Translations under genes and position numbers: made by a program
The notes under the pieces: generated by a model
What the model saw: the letters and a program-made list of their open reading frames with translations, nothing else
What the model was told of the DNA's origin: nothing
Databases searched by the model: none
NCBI GenBank assembly: GCA_964571235.1
Contig: CAZNAI010000004.1
Location: 310,001-374,000 of the forward strand
Source of the DNA: JACRAV01 sp964571235
GTDB lineage: Bacteria; Zixibacteria; MSB-5A5; GN15; FEB-12
Direction: 5' to 3'
Length of the DNA stretch: 64,000 nt
In this document: positions 56,283-64,000 of the stretch, one piece after another
Numbering within the stretch: the stretch's first letter is position 1
Layout of the letters: every line of letters begins with the position of its first letter

Positions 56283-57677
56283 ATGACGGAGCAAATGACC
56301 CAGGAACAAGAGCAATTCGATCCAGCAGTAGCGATTGGTGAATCCGACATGGGTCGGTTTGCCGAATCGTATGCGTCGTTCAGTCGGATTGTCAATTCCC
56401 TCCAGCGTCAATACTTAGAGGTCAAAGAAGAACTGCTGTCGGCCAATTCTGGTTTGGCAGATTCACATCGCAAGCTACTTCAAATGACCGCCGAGAATTT
56501 GGCGGCCAATGATTTTCTTGGGTCAATTCTAAACGCCCTGTCGGCCGGAGTGATTGCGGTTGATCGGGAAGGGAAGATTACCCACTTCAACAAGGCCGCC
56601 TCCGTCATTTTCGGCATTCCAGTGACCGAGCCGATGGGGCGGCGCTACGCTGAATTTTTACCGCTGGGTGAACCGGACACCGCTAATGCTCTGCACACAC
56701 TCTCTTCGGCTGAGACAATTGACTCGATTGAGCGAAGGATTACGCTCGAAGACGGAACGCGCCTGCATTTATCCGTCTCCACCGAGGTTCTCCGCGACCG
56801 AGAGGGGAATCTGGTTGGGGCGGTGGAAGTTTGCCACGATGTCACCAAGCTCAAAAAGCTGGAGCAGGAGATAGCTCGTCTCAATACGCTGGCGGCGTTG
56901 GGTGAAATGGCGGCGACAATCGCTCATGAAGTTCGAAACCCGCTGGCCGGAATCGGTGGCTTTGCCGCCCTGTTACAACGCGATCTTGCCGAGGGGGATC
57001 CCAACCGTCAACTGGTTGGCAAAATCATCCGTGGAACGGAAACGCTCAATCGAATTGTGACCACCCTGCTCAATTACACCCGGACTGACGAACTGCGCCG
57101 CGATGAAGTCCGCCTTGATGCCTACTTGATTTCGATCATCGAGACTTTTCGTCAGGAAAACAGCGCCAGAGTGGCAAAGATGGAGGTTTCGTTCGCACCG
57201 TCGCCACGGGCCACTTCAGAGGACTATATCGTTTCAATCGACCCGGTACTTTTTCGGCAAGTAGTGACCAATATTTTGTCGAATGCGGTCGATGCCTGTG
57301 ATGGAATTGGAGAAATCACGATTCACTCAGTCCGGCTCCCTCGCCAGCGGGCCACTCGCCAATATGGCGACAAGCTCTTGTTGGGGCTCGATGAGACGAT
57401 CATTGAGACGACTATTTCAGACACCGGCAAAGGGATCGACCCGCAGTCGCTCCCGAAAGTTTTTGCGCCGTTCTTCACCACCAAGAATGGCGGCACAGGC
57501 TTGGGACTGGCGATGGTCCGGAAAATCGTGACCGCGCATGGGGGAGAAATTCTCGCCGGAAACAATCATGACAAGGGAGCACGATTTACCATCCTGCTTC
57601 CGGTAAAGATATTGTCGACAACAGGCGCAGGGACGCGCAGGGAATGCAGAACAGGGAGAGTTATCGATGAAGTATAA
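56283..57677 (+). CDS. Soluble PAS-domain sensor histidine kinase, FlgS/AtoS-like
   Basis: 464 residues without membrane helices. A helical N-terminal part (about 25-75), a PAS domain (about 78-190), a HisKA domain with phospho-acceptor His215 in ATIAHEVRNPLAGIGG, and a GHKL ATPase (NILSNAVDACDG, SDTGKGIDP, GGTGLGLAMVRKIV). It should phosphorylate the NtrC-type regulator encoded next. Location upstream of sigma54-driven flagellar genes suggests a FlgS/FleS role, sensing assembly in the cytoplasm; that is inference. Confidence 0.9.
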   Translation: MTEQMTQEQEQFDPAVAIGESDMGRFAESYASFSRIVNSLQRQYLEVKEELLSANSGLADSHRKLLQMTAENLAANDFLGSILNALSAGVIAVDREGKITHFNKAASVIFGIPVTEPMGRRYAEFLPLGEPDTANALHTLSSAETIDSIERRITLEDGTRLHLSVSTEVLRDREGNLVGAVEVCHDVTKLKKLEQEIARLNTLAALGEMAATIAHEVRNPLAGIGGFAALLQRDLAEGDPNRQLVGKIIRGTETLNRIVTTLLNYTRTDELRRDEVRLDAYLISIIETFRQENSARVAKMEVSFAPSPRATSEDYIVSIDPVLFRQVVTNILSNAVDACDGIGEITIHSVRLPRQRATRQYGDKLLLGLDETIIETTISDTGKGIDPQSLPKVFAPFFTTKNGGTGLGLAMVRKIVTAHGGEILAGNNHDKGARFTILLPVKILSTTGAGTRRECRTGRVIDEV

Positions 57678-59013
57678 AGTACTGATAGTGGAAGATGATC
57701 CGCTGGTCAATGAGTTGTTGACCGAAACGGTGACCCGCGCCGGATACGATTGTGTCTCGACCAACTCCGGTGAAGATGGTGTGGCGCACTTTCAGGGAAG
57801 CCCCTGCGAGATAGTGCTGACCGATCTTAAGATGGCCGAGATGGACGGCCTGGGAGTGCTTGAGCAGATCAAGAAGATCGCTCCCGAAACGGTTGTGGTC
57901 CTCATGACAGCATACGGCACCGTTGAAACCGCAGTCCGGGCGATGCGTCGCGGGGCGTATGATTTCATGCTTAAGCCGGTCTCGCCCGACTCAGTTGAAA
58001 ATATGCTCGGTCGAATTGTCGAGATTCTGGCTCTACGTCGCGAAAACCAGCAACTACGGCAGACGCTCTCCGACAGGTTTCAGAATATTATCGGTAAGTC
58101 GGAGATGATGCGGCATGTATTCGATGAGATTGCCTCCCTGGCCGACGCCCGCTCCAGTGTGCTCATCTTGGGGCCATCGGGAACCGGTAAAGAAATGGTC
58201 GCGCGGGCGATTCACGAGACCTCGGCCCGCAAGAACGGGCCGTTTATCAAGGTCAATTGCGCCGCTATTAACGAGAACCTGTTTGAGTCGGAATTGTTTG
58301 GCCACGAAAAAGGTGCGTTTACTCACGCGCTAAAGACCACGCGCGGACGCTTTGAACTAGCCGATGGCGGAACTTTGCTCCTTGATGAAATCTCCGAAAT
58401 GCCCCTTCATTTACAATCAAAGCTCCTTCGCGTATTACAGGAGCGCGAGTTCGAACGAGTTGGGTCAGGGCAGACTATCAAAGTAGATGTGCGGATCATC
58501 GCGACTTCCAACCGCGACCTTGAGCAGTTCATTGCCGAGGGAAAGTTCCGAGAGGATCTGTATTTCCGGCTCAACGTAATTCCGATCAACCTACCGCCGC
58601 TGGCTGAACGGACCGAAGATATTCCGCTGTTGGTCGAACACTTCATCGAAAAGGCCAACAGCGACAACGGTCGCCGGGTGAAAGGAATAGAAGCGGGCGC
58701 AATGCGCCTGTTTATGAAGTACCCGTGGCCGGGGAATGTTCGCGAGTTGGAAAACCAGGTGGAACGGCTGGTTGTGCAATCAAAGTCGGATATGATCAGT
58801 GAAGACGATGTCCCGACCAAGATCAAGTTCAGCGAGATCGGCTCGGCCGACATCATAGCCGACGACCCAATCACATTGCGAGAAGCCGAAAAGAAGCTGA
58901 TCTTCAAGGCAATTGTTCGCAACGGCGGCAACAAGACCAAAGCGGCCAAGGACTTGGATGTGACGCCGCGCACCATTCGCAACAAACTGGCGGAGTACGG
59001 CGTCAAGGATTAG
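57667..59013 (+). CDS. NtrC-family sigma54 response regulator
   Basis: 448 residues. Receiver (1-120) with Asp53 in LTDLKMAEMDG; AAA+ domain (about 140-375) with Walker A GPSGTGKEMV, GAFTHA at 216-221 where most relatives read GAFTGA, and Walker B TLLLDEI; and a Fis-type helix-turn-helix (about 405-448) with NKTKAAKDLDVTPRTIRNKL. It activates sigma54 RNA polymerase. The gene overlaps its kinase by 11 bases. The near-consensus sigma54 site at 60804 before flgB is the obvious target. Confidence 0.95.
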   Translation: MKYKVLIVEDDPLVNELLTETVTRAGYDCVSTNSGEDGVAHFQGSPCEIVLTDLKMAEMDGLGVLEQIKKIAPETVVVLMTAYGTVETAVRAMRRGAYDFMLKPVSPDSVENMLGRIVEILALRRENQQLRQTLSDRFQNIIGKSEMMRHVFDEIASLADARSSVLILGPSGTGKEMVARAIHETSARKNGPFIKVNCAAINENLFESELFGHEKGAFTHALKTTRGRFELADGGTLLLDEISEMPLHLQSKLLRVLQEREFERVGSGQTIKVDVRIIATSNRDLEQFIAEGKFREDLYFRLNVIPINLPPLAERTEDIPLLVEHFIEKANSDNGRRVKGIEAGAMRLFMKYPWPGNVRELENQVERLVVQSKSDMISEDDVPTKIKFSEIGSADIIADDPITLREAEKKLIFKAIVRNGGNKTKAAKDLDVTPRTIRNKLAEYGVKD

Positions 59014-59078
59014 CGGGTCTCCGGGCTTGCTGATTTTGCGGCCGGCCGGCATACCTAAATCAGTTCTGTGCGGGGGGT

Positions 59079-59104
59079 TAAGAAACTCTGCTGTTTACCG
59101 ATAC
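59079..59104 (+). promoter_or_regulatory. Possible sigma28-type promoter of motAB
   Basis: TAAG, 14 bases, then ACCGATAC, against the consensus TAAA-N15-GCCGATAA. Start would be about 59111, giving a leader of some 60 bases before motA. Confidence 0.35.
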
Positions 59105-59170
59105 AACAGTCGACGGTCAAACATATGGGATGTGGGCCATACCGCCCCGCCGCCGTCGCGGTAAACAATT

Positions 59171-59935
59171 ATGGATCTGGCAACAATTCTCGGTCTGGTG
59201 CTCGCGTTTGGTGCGGTCGTCTATTCATACCTCTCGGAGGGGGGATCGCTCGACTCGCTGTTTCTGACCGCTCCCATCGTAATCGTTATCGGTGGCACGC
59301 TCGGCGCGACAATCACGACCACGTCGTTTCGTACTGTACTTCAGATTCCCAATTATCTAAGGCTGGCTTTCTTTGGGCGGGACCGTTCGATCAAGGACGG
59401 GATAGACAGCATCATTCGTCTGGCCGAAAAAGCACGGCGCGAGGGAATCCTGGGTCTTGAAAACGACCTTAAGAAGATTCATGATCCGTTTTATCGCAAA
59501 GCCGTCCAACTTCTGATCGACGGTACCGAAGTTACCACTCTCAATGAGATTTTGAGTAACGAGATCGCATATGCCGAGGAGCGGCACAAGCGGGGAATCA
59601 TCTTCTTTCAAAAGGCTGGGGGATTCGCACCAACCCTTGGCATTTTGGGAACAGTCCTCGGGCTCGTGCATACGCTCGGTAATGCCACCGACGCCAACAA
59701 AATGGCCGGTTCAATCGCCGGAGCCTTTATCGCGACCCTCTGGGGAGTGGGACTGGCAAACTTGTTCTTTCTGCCGATGTCGGACAAGCTCCGATTGCGT
59801 CACGAAGAAGAAATGGCTTATCTGGAGCTGATCACCGAGGGTGTAGTCGCGATACAGTCGGGCGAAAATCCGCGCAATATTCGCACTCGCCTGGTGTCAT
59901 TCTTAGCGCCTCAGCACCGTGAGGGCGAAGCGTAA
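59171..59935 (+). CDS. motA: Flagellar motor stator protein MotA
   Basis: 254 residues. Four membrane helices (about 3-23, 30-50, 148-168, 180-200) with a large cytoplasmic loop between the second and third. The signature GGFAPTLGILGTVLGLVHTLG and AFIATLWGVGLANLFFLPM identifies MotA. With MotB it conducts ions to drive rotation; proton or sodium use cannot be settled here. MotB starts one base after its stop codon. Confidence 0.95.
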   Translation: MDLATILGLVLAFGAVVYSYLSEGGSLDSLFLTAPIVIVIGGTLGATITTTSFRTVLQIPNYLRLAFFGRDRSIKDGIDSIIRLAEKARREGILGLENDLKKIHDPFYRKAVQLLIDGTEVTTLNEILSNEIAYAEERHKRGIIFFQKAGGFAPTLGILGTVLGLVHTLGNATDANKMAGSIAGAFIATLWGVGLANLFFLPMSDKLRLRHEEEMAYLELITEGVVAIQSGENPRNIRTRLVSFLAPQHREGEA

Positions 59936-59936
59936 G

Positions 59937-60746
59937 ATGCGCCGTCGCCGCCAAAAAATCGACGACCACGAAAATCTCGAACGCTGGTTGTTGACCTACT
60001 CCGATCTTATCACACTTCTGCTGGCGTTTTTCGTCGTCATGTATTCCATGTCGCAGGTTGATAATAAGCGATTTGGACAAATGGTTGAAGCGCTCAACGG
60101 CGTTCTCAAGGGGGGCAAAGTCGTCACCGACACCCACCCACCAGACCAGATCAACACAGGGCATGGTGTACTGAAAATCGGCGACTTGAGTCTGATTCAA
60201 CAGCAGGTCGAGGAACGGTTCACGGAAATCAATCGGCAAGGGGAAATAAAGAGCGAACTGACTGAGCGTGGGCTGGTTATTCATATCATGGAATCGGCCT
60301 TGTTCAAACAAGGGTCGGCGAAGCTCGAAGCTGGGGCAATCGAAGTGCTCGATGTTGTCGCTGAAAAAATCCGGCCGCTCCCCAATCATATCAGAATCGA
60401 AGGCCACACGGACGACAAGCCGATCAATACCAAAGTGTACCCCTCCAACTGGGAGTTGTCCTCAGCCCGTGCCACGGAAGTAGTGCGGTATTACACTTCC
60501 CGGCATCAGGTAACGCCGGACAGGATTTCCGCGCTTGGATATGGTGAGTACCGTCCGGTACATCCTAATAATTCAGCCGAAAATCGGGCGACCAATCGCC
60601 GGGTCGATATTGTGGTCTTGACCATGGAAATGACCGCAATGGAGCCGACCTCAGCCAAATACAGTGCTATTGACACGCTTCAAAATGTTCCGTCGGTCGC
60701 GGAAAACCGTTCCGATTCAGCCACTCTGCCGGATACTGCACCGTAG
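59937..60746 (+). CDS. motB: Flagellar motor stator protein MotB
   Basis: 269 residues from the ATG one base after motA. One membrane helix (about 17-38) with the ion-binding Asp23 in LLTYSDLITLLLAFF, then a plug/linker and an OmpA-like peptidoglycan domain (about 120-235) with EGHTDDKPINTK, NWELSSARATEV and NRRVDIVVL. It anchors the stator to the cell wall. The tail after 235 is extra and polar. A sigma54 promoter follows before flgB. Confidence 0.95.
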   Translation: MRRRRQKIDDHENLERWLLTYSDLITLLLAFFVVMYSMSQVDNKRFGQMVEALNGVLKGGKVVTDTHPPDQINTGHGVLKIGDLSLIQQQVEERFTEINRQGEIKSELTERGLVIHIMESALFKQGSAKLEAGAIEVLDVVAEKIRPLPNHIRIEGHTDDKPINTKVYPSNWELSSARATEVVRYYTSRHQVTPDRISALGYGEYRPVHPNNSAENRATNRRVDIVVLTMEMTAMEPTSAKYSAIDTLQNVPSVAENRSDSATLPDTAP

Positions 60747-60803
60747 GGCGACACACCTCCTAAGCTCTTCTCGCACAATACCAAGTTGCAACTTGGGCCG
60801 GTT

Positions 60804-60819
60804 TGGCACGGTCGTTGCC
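60804..60819 (+). promoter_or_regulatory. Sigma54 (-24/-12) promoter of the flagellar basal-body operon
   Basis: TGGCACG, four bases, TTGCC: identical to the sigma54 consensus TGGCACG-N4-TTGC. The GG and GC are correctly spaced. Start of transcription is expected near 60830, about 22 bases before the flgB ATG at 60852. Confidence 0.85.
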
Positions 60820-60851
60820 ATACACCGGTTCGAGAAAGTGTAATTATTGGT

Positions 60852-61271
60852 ATGTCCAGCGATAACAAACTGACGCAGTACGTCTTCAACAAGATGGGTG
60901 TGCCGAATTTCCAGAAGTATCTGGACCTGTCGGCCTATCGTCACAAACTGATTTCAGGGAATGTGTCGAATGCCTCCACCCCCGGCTACAAAGCCAAAGA
61001 CATCGACTTTCAAAAAGAATTCGATAAGGCGACCAGCAAGACCAATCACCTTCAGGGAATGGTAACCAGCCCCGGACACATTCCGCTCGGATCGCATCCG
61101 GGTCGCGCCCCGAAAGTAAACGAAGATAAGGTCGAGACCGGAGAAATGAACTCGATAGACATCGACCACGAAGTCTCCAGCATGACTCAGAATGAACTGC
61201 TATACACTATAAGCGCCAAGTTGCTTCAACGGAAATTCGAAGGACTGAAGAACGCGATCACCAGTAAGTGA
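60852..61271 (+). CDS. flgB: Flagellar basal-body rod protein FlgB
   Basis: 139 residues from the ATG at MSSDNKLTQYVF; a reading frame starting upstream crosses the sigma54 promoter and is not translated. FlgB forms the base of the rod. The N-terminal LISGNVSNASTPGYKAKDI is the conserved rod-protein motif, and the C-terminal helix NELLYTISAKLLQRKFEGLKNAI is typical. First gene of the operon with flgC, a small gene, fliE and fliF. Confidence 0.95.
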   Translation: MSSDNKLTQYVFNKMGVPNFQKYLDLSAYRHKLISGNVSNASTPGYKAKDIDFQKEFDKATSKTNHLQGMVTSPGHIPLGSHPGRAPKVNEDKVETGEMNSIDIDHEVSSMTQNELLYTISAKLLQRKFEGLKNAITSK

Positions 61272-61279
61272 GGACTAAT

Positions 61280-61777
61280 ATGGCAGGCGTGTTAAATTCC
61301 ATCGAAATATCATCTCGCGGGTTGACCACTCAGCGGATGAAGATGGATGTCGTCGCGCAGAATATGGCGAATGTGGAAACGACACAGGGGCCGGACGGCC
61401 AGCCATATCACCGCAAGCGGGTGATAGTCAAAGAAGAATCGGCCGGCGCTCAGAAATTCGATACTATGCTCCGCAAGTCGCAGGAAGAATTGGTACGCAC
61501 GAATCCGGCGCACCGGCCCGGTTTGGCTCTACAGATTACTCAAAAGTCAAACCTGTCGTCCTCGGCTCCCAAAGAGATTCAGGACAAGAATTCGCAATTC
61601 AAATTAGTGTATGATCCGTCGCATCCGCAGGCCGACGCCGAGGGGTATGTGAAATATCCCGATATCGACATTATAACAGAAATGGTCGATATGATGACCG
61701 CGACACGGGCATACGAGGCCAACACCGTGGCAATAGCCGCGGCGAAGAAGAACACGCTGGACGCGCTTGATATCTAA
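61280..61777 (+). CDS. flgC: Flagellar basal-body rod protein FlgC
   Basis: 165 residues from the ATG six bases after GAGG. N-terminal rod motif IEISSRGLTTQRMKMDVVAQNMANVETT, C-terminal YPDIDIITEMVDMMTATRAYEANTVAIAAAK, both diagnostic. Part of the proximal rod with FlgB. A small unidentified gene separates it from fliE, which usually follows directly. Confidence 0.96.
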   Translation: MAGVLNSIEISSRGLTTQRMKMDVVAQNMANVETTQGPDGQPYHRKRVIVKEESAGAQKFDTMLRKSQEELVRTNPAHRPGLALQITQKSNLSSSAPKEIQDKNSQFKLVYDPSHPQADAEGYVKYPDIDIITEMVDMMTATRAYEANTVAIAAAKKNTLDALDI

Positions 61778-61795
61778 CCGTAAGGAATAGGAAAT

Positions 61796-62101
61796 ATGAA
61801 AATCAATCCTCTTGGCATTCAGTCGTATCAGTCGCCGACGACCAACCGTCCGCAGACGGAAAAGAAACCGGGCACGACGCCGAACGACGCCAAAGTAGTA
61901 GTGACCCCTCAGCCGGAAGGAACGCCGTCGGCAGTTTCAATCAAGGCGACCCCGACCGACTTCGGATCGCTTTTGACCGAGCCGGAACGCAAAGCAATGG
62001 ATGCTTTGTTTGCCCGGTTTAAAGAAAACGGCAAAACCACAGGAAACGTCGGATCGGAAATCGACCGCGGCCTGGGCAAGTTTGTCGATATAAAGGTGTA
62101 A
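61796..62101 (+). CDS. Small protein in flagellar operon, unknown
   Basis: 101 residues between flgC and fliE, with AGGAAAT before the ATG. The first half is rich in Pro, Thr and Lys and looks disordered, starting MKINPLGIQSYQ in a way that recalls FlgM. The second half holds a predicted helix, LTEPERKAMDALFARFKE, and ends GLGKFVDIKV. I cannot assign it: it is not a rod protein or FliE. An anti-sigma or rod-assembly helper is possible. Conservation in related genomes would decide. Confidence 0.55.
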   Translation: MKINPLGIQSYQSPTTNRPQTEKKPGTTPNDAKVVVTPQPEGTPSAVSIKATPTDFGSLLTEPERKAMDALFARFKENGKTTGNVGSEIDRGLGKFVDIKV

Positions 62102-62104
62102 TGT

Positions 62105-62422
62105 ATGTCTGAGCCAACCAGCCGCATCACGCTACTGCCGGGTCTGGCCAACCAGATCACACCGGCGCCTATTCAGCCGGTCCAGGTGGAACCGCAGTCG
62201 GGGGAGAAATTCACCGATCTGCTTTCGACTATGGTCAATTCGGTGAACGATCTGCAGTCGGCCTCGGCGCAGTCACAACAGTCACTGATGAACGGCGAGC
62301 CGGTCGAACTGCACGATGTCATGATCAAGGCCGAGCAGGCCGGGCTGAGTATGGACTTTCTTTTGGAGATCAGAAACAAACTGGTAAATGCATATAACGA
62401 TGTCATGCGGATGCCGATGTAA
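62105..62422 (+). CDS. fliE: Flagellar hook-basal body complex protein FliE
   Basis: 105 residues. FliE joins the MS ring to the rod. The C-terminal block HDVMIKAEQAGLSMDFLLE and IRNKLVNAYNDVMRMPM is the family signature. The N-terminal third is not conserved. It begins three bases after the preceding small gene; fliF follows after 63 bases. Confidence 0.95.
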   Translation: MSEPTSRITLLPGLANQITPAPIQPVQVEPQSGEKFTDLLSTMVNSVNDLQSASAQSQQSLMNGEPVELHDVMIKAEQAGLSMDFLLEIRNKLVNAYNDVMRMPM

Positions 62423-62485
62423 TTCGGCTGTTTGACCGCACGCCGGCCATGGATGGCCCGTGCCACCGCGTAAATAGGAAGTGCA

Positions 62486-64000
62486 ATGGACTCTTTCAAA
62501 GGTGTGTTTAAGAATGCCTCCGACTTTGTCGGGCGCATGTCTCCCAGTCAGGTGATGATGCTTTTCGGCATTGTCGCCGGAACTATTGTTGGGGTAATCT
62601 TTCTTTCCGGTTGGCTCAAACAGGTCAACTATGCCCGGCTTTACTCAAATCTTGAGTCGGCCGAGGCGGGAGAGATTGTCAATTATCTCACCACCAACAA
62701 CGTGCCGTACGAGATTACCGACAACGGCGGTTCCATCGACGTTCCGTCCGATCAGGTCTACAAACTGCGTCTGGCGCTGGCCTCACAGGGAATGCCGAAA
62801 GCCGGAAATGTCGGGTACTCGATTTTCGACCAGAACAATCTGGGGATGACCGACTTTCTGCAAAATCTGAATTTCCGGCGGGCGCTCGAGGGTGAACTTA
62901 CAAAGACGATCATGCAACTGAGCGAGGTGCAAGCGGCTCGCGTGCATATCGTGATCCCCAAAGACCGCCTATTCAAAGAAGATAAAAAGGAACCGACCGC
63001 GTCGGTTGTGCTCAAACTGCGCAATCGGGCCGGACTTGGGAAAGCCCAACTGGCCGGCGTATCACATCTGGTCGCCGCGTCGGTTGAAGGACTCAAACCA
63101 CAGAATATCAGTATTATCGATTATGATGGAAACCTGCTCTCTGGTGGACAGGATAAAGATCAGTTGGCGGGCTTGTCGTCATCACAGCTTGAAGTCCGGC
63201 AGACTGTCGAATCATACTTGCAGGAGAAAGCACAATCGATGCTCGACGGCGTCCTTGGGCCGGGGAAAGCTCTGGTGCGAGTCACCGCCGATCTGAATTT
63301 CCAGCAACTCGAGCGGACCTCGGAAGAGTATGACCCCGACAAGGCATCGGTGCGAAGCGAAGAACGCACCACCAACAGCAGTTCCAATTCCGACAAGACC
63401 GCCGACACCGGCGAAAACAAACAAGAAGAGAACTCACAGACGATTGTCACCAACTACGAGTTAAATAAGACAGTCGAGCACATTGTCAACGCAGTCGGGA
63501 CGATTCAGCGCCTCTCAGTCGCGGTGACGGTTGACGGTACCTATCAAACGCCCAAAGAAGGCGCAGGTGACGGAGCCGCTGAAAAAGTATACCAGCCGCG
63601 CTCGCAGGACGAACTGGATCGTTTGGCGGGAATCGTCAAGAACGCCGTTGGGTTTGACACCCAGCGTAACGACCAAATTGAGCTAATCAATGTGCCGTTT
63701 GATCGCGAACAGGTCGAAGTCGACCGGCAGGCGCTCGACACGATGTATCAGCGCGAAATGTACTGGGAGATTGGCAAAAAAGTAGGCGTCGTCGTTCTCA
63801 TCATACTGGCGTTCCTGTACTTGAAACGTAAGTCCAAGAAACTGTTCGCCGCCCTCGGCACGATGCTGGCCCCGACCGGTCACACCGGAGTGAGAGCTCA
63901 GCATTCCAATGTGCTGGTAGAGGATGAAACAGCCCAGCCGCTCACAATCCGCCAGCCTCGATTGGTGGACCAGATGCAGGCGACGGCCAAAGAGAAACCT
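62486..64000 (+). CDS. fliF: Flagellar M-ring protein FliF, cut by the window end
   Basis: 505 codons are present, still open at the window edge. AGGAAG precedes the ATG by five bases. FliF builds the MS ring in the inner membrane. The first membrane helix is about 27-46; then ring-building domains with LYSNLESAEAGEIVNYL, GYSIFDQNNLGMTDFLQNLN and RRALEGELTKTI; a variable Ser/Glu-rich region at about 290-325; and the second membrane helix near 431-448 (VGVVVLIILAFLYL). The C-terminal FliG-binding tail lies beyond the window. Confidence 0.96.
   Translation, partial: MDSFKGVFKNASDFVGRMSPSQVMMLFGIVAGTIVGVIFLSGWLKQVNYARLYSNLESAEAGEIVNYLTTNNVPYEITDNGGSIDVPSDQVYKLRLALASQGMPKAGNVGYSIFDQNNLGMTDFLQNLNFRRALEGELTKTIMQLSEVQAARVHIVIPKDRLFKEDKKEPTASVVLKLRNRAGLGKAQLAGVSHLVAASVEGLKPQNISIIDYDGNLLSGGQDKDQLAGLSSSQLEVRQTVESYLQEKAQSMLDGVLGPGKALVRVTADLNFQQLERTSEEYDPDKASVRSEERTTNSSSNSDKTADTGENKQEENSQTIVTNYELNKTVEHIVNAVGTIQRLSVAVTVDGTYQTPKEGAGDGAAEKVYQPRSQDELDRLAGIVKNAVGFDTQRNDQIELINVPFDREQVEVDRQALDTMYQREMYWEIGKKVGVVVLIILAFLYLKRKSKKLFAALGTMLAPTGHTGVRAQHSNVLVEDETAQPLTIRQPRLVDQMQATAKEKP

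Noticed and set aside
61796..62101. FlgM
   Set aside because: Only the first residues resemble FlgM; the helix expected to bind sigma28 is not recognisable, so no name was given.

Overview
The window reads as one contiguous piece of a Gram-negative, flagellated bacterial chromosome of moderate G+C. Outer-membrane barrel proteins (two PorV/PorQ-type), lipoproteins, a FlgD-Ig-tailed secreted propeller protein, a multiheme c-type cytochrome lipoprotein, an archaeal-type HMG-CoA synthase cluster and FCB-like envelope genes together suggest an uncultured lineage near the Fibrobacteres-Chlorobi-Bacteroidetes group, such as candidate division Zixibacteria. That placement is inference from gene content; no rRNA gene is present.

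Layout. 1-4.8 kb: tightly overlapping purine/phospholipid operon (transaldolase end, purB, psd, pssA, purS, purQ, DUF4321 protein) followed by tatA and an unknown gene. 4.8-8.7 kb (minus): signalling operon of an FHA protein, a metallophosphoesterase and a CHASE2 Ser/Thr kinase. 8.8-10.9 kb: tRNA-dihydrouridine synthase and ETF alpha. 11-13.4 kb (minus): lipoprotein and multiheme PKD cytochrome. 13.6-19.3 kb: propeller protein, two PorV/PorQ proteins and an isocitrate/isopropylmalate-type dehydrogenase. 19.4-23.3 kb: unknown membrane and periplasmic proteins and a photolyase operon. 23.4-26.1 kb: HMG-CoA synthase, thiolase and a DUF35 protein. 28.4-35.1 kb: acyl-CoA carboxylase (leucine or isoprenoid-type) operon of AtuA, carboxyltransferase, hydratase, biotin carboxylase and BCCP. 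37.2-41.5 kb: thiolase, 3-hydroxyacyl-CoA dehydrogenase and two acyl-CoA dehydrogenases. 42.7-43.3 kb: BioY. 43.6-49.3 kb: ilvE, rpiB, glyA, thiamine-binding protein, cutA, TPR protein, nrdR, tatC and tRNA-Gly(CCC). 51-53.6 kb: DUF512 radical SAM protein and der. 53.6-59 kb: partner-switch module (RsbU/W/V-like), a receiver, and a histidine kinase with an NtrC-type regulator. 59.1-64 kb: motAB, then flgB, flgC, a small gene, fliE and fliF (cut by the window edge).

How the parts fit. The middle third is built around CoA thioesters. Carboxylase and hydratase would deliver HMG-CoA (or a longer analogue), beside enzymes that make HMG-CoA from acetyl-CoA. The beta-oxidation block finishes to acetyl-CoA, BioY supplies the carboxylase cofactor, and IlvE links to branched-chain amino acids. 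The right third is a motility block: a sigma28-like promoter precedes the regulatory genes, and a near-perfect sigma54 promoter precedes flgB, just downstream of a sigma54-activator pair.

The most unusual feature is a population of more than twenty intergenic hairpins between 10.9 and 45.2 kb that keep a 5' GTAGG and a closed stem while the stem sequence changes almost completely from copy to copy. They resemble REP/BIME elements with swapped cores, mixed with several other dispersed repeats. They are absent, as far as I can see, from the first 10.9 kb and from 48.5 kb to the end.
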